A stretch of 64,000 nt of DNA, from contig NZ_CP035946.1 of NCBI RefSeq assembly GCF_013177655.1, positions 620,001 through 684,000 on the forward strand, written 5' to 3'. Both the position numbers and the translations under genes were made by a program. Positions 63,608 to 64,000 of this stretch are shown piece by piece. A model generated the notes under the pieces. That model saw only the letters and a list, made by a program, of their open reading frames with translations. It had not been told where the DNA came from and made no database searches. This stretch comes from Campylobacter canadensis (lineage in GTDB: Bacteria > Campylobacterota > Campylobacteria > Campylobacterales > Campylobacteraceae). Positions within the stretch are counted from its first letter, which is position 1; the number at the start of each line of letters is the position of its first letter.

Positions 63608-64000
63608 TTATTTAACCAAACTTTTTACAAGTCTTGCACCATCAGCAAAATCACTTGCTGCGTGGATATTTTTAATACCTGAATTATCTAAAATTTCTTT
63701 TGCTTCTTTTGCATTGGTTCCATCAAGTCTTACAACAACAGGAATATCAACTTTAGTTGTTTTAGTTGCTTCTAAAACCCCATTTGCAATTCTATCGCAG
63801 CGAACAATACCACCAAAGATATTAATAAAAATAACTTTTACATTTTTATCTCTTAAAATAATTTCAAAAGCTTTAGCAACAGTTTCAGCACTTGCTCCAC
63901 CACCAACATCTAAGAAGTTTGCAGGTTTGCAGCCGCTATAATTAATAATATCCATAGTTGCCATCGCTAAACCAGCACCATTTACCATACAAGCTACATC
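63608..64000 (-). CDS. sucC: Succinyl-CoA synthetase, beta subunit (C-terminal part)
   Basis: Only the last 131 codons are in the window; the frame stays open to the right edge, so the internal ATG at 63988 is not the start. The blocks [48 protein letters not shown] and [16 protein letters not shown] are typical of the beta-subunit CoA-ligase domain. Operon with sucD and the oor genes. Confidence 0.96.
   Translation of the reverse strand, partial: DVACMVNGAGLAMATMDIINYSGCKPANFLDVGGGASAETVAKAFEIILRDKNVKVIFINIFGGIVRCDRIANGVLEATKTTKVDIPVVVRLDGTNAKEAKEILDNSGIKNIHAASDFADGARLVKSLVK

Noticed and set aside
1-64000. tRNA, rRNA, CRISPR array, insertion sequence or prophage
   Set aside because: No cloverleaf or TTCGA-type arm, repeat-spacer series, transposase or phage gene was found on reading both strands.

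Overview
The window is about 28-30% GC and is densely packed with genes. It reads as chromosome of a Campylobacter-type member of the Campylobacterota. The supporting signs are a lipooligosaccharide (LOS) locus with C. jejuni-type glycosyltransferases and G-tracts of 9, futalosine menaquinone genes (mqnE, mqnC), 2-oxoglutarate:acceptor oxidoreductase (oorDABC) next to sucCD, a sigma-54 promoter before flgG2-flgG, and class II DAHP synthase. No rRNA, tRNA, CRISPR array or insertion sequence was recognised.

Region 1 (1-9.3 kb) is a hypervariable LOS outer-core locus. It starts with the 3' part of a large secreted-type protein. Next come a CstII-like sialyltransferase, a CgtB/WlaN-like GT2, an inverted CgtA-like GalNAc transferase, and a run of five overlapping plus-strand glycosyltransferases. 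Four genes carry a G9 tract and all four read in frame. Within the locus a [GT2 + DXD-type galactosyltransferase-like] two-gene unit occurs twice. One GT2 copy has decayed, and a 291-nt 5' module is identical in two other GT2 genes whose 3' parts differ. The content fits sialylated, ganglioside-like LOS, but no CMP-sialic acid synthesis genes are in the window.

Region 2 (9.3-24.5 kb, minus strand) holds the LOS inner-core genes waaV-like and waaC, then fumC, pepD, ribB with a degenerate GTP cyclohydrolase II tail, ppa, a DUF4410-like lipoprotein with a G8 tract in its signal peptide, adk, a phosphomannomutase/phosphoglucomutase, a PIF1-type helicase, a LolC/E-type permease, a membrane protein with two receiver-like domains, and uvrC.

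Region 3 (24.5-42 kb) is mostly housekeeping: nhaD, guaA, a GyrI-like protein, purine salvage (phosphoribosyltransferase and two NCS2 permeases), a HIT protein, mqnE, glmS, a TsdA-like diheme cytochrome, dnaG, a PP-loop protein, and the flgG2-flgG rod operon behind a good sigma-54 promoter. A 1-kb stretch near 28.2-29.3 kb has no recognisable gene.

Region 4 (42-54.7 kb) has a 1196-residue secreted-type protein related to the fragment at the left edge, then aroG-aroK, rarD, small membrane proteins, a FAH-family enzyme, mqnC, an M16-type protein without the zinc motif, and recG.

Region 5 (54.7-59.8 kb) is an accessory island. It contains a decayed BspA/DUF285 repeat surface-protein gene, then a minus-strand operon of a small unknown protein, a DUF262 protein and a DUF262-DUF1524 (GmrSD-like) protein. 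A third, broken DUF262 gene lies upstream. This is the best candidate here for a poorly described, probably anti-invader system.

Region 6 (59.8-64 kb, minus strand) is the TCA-cycle cluster oorC-oorB-oorA-oorD-sucD-sucC, with sucC running off the right edge.
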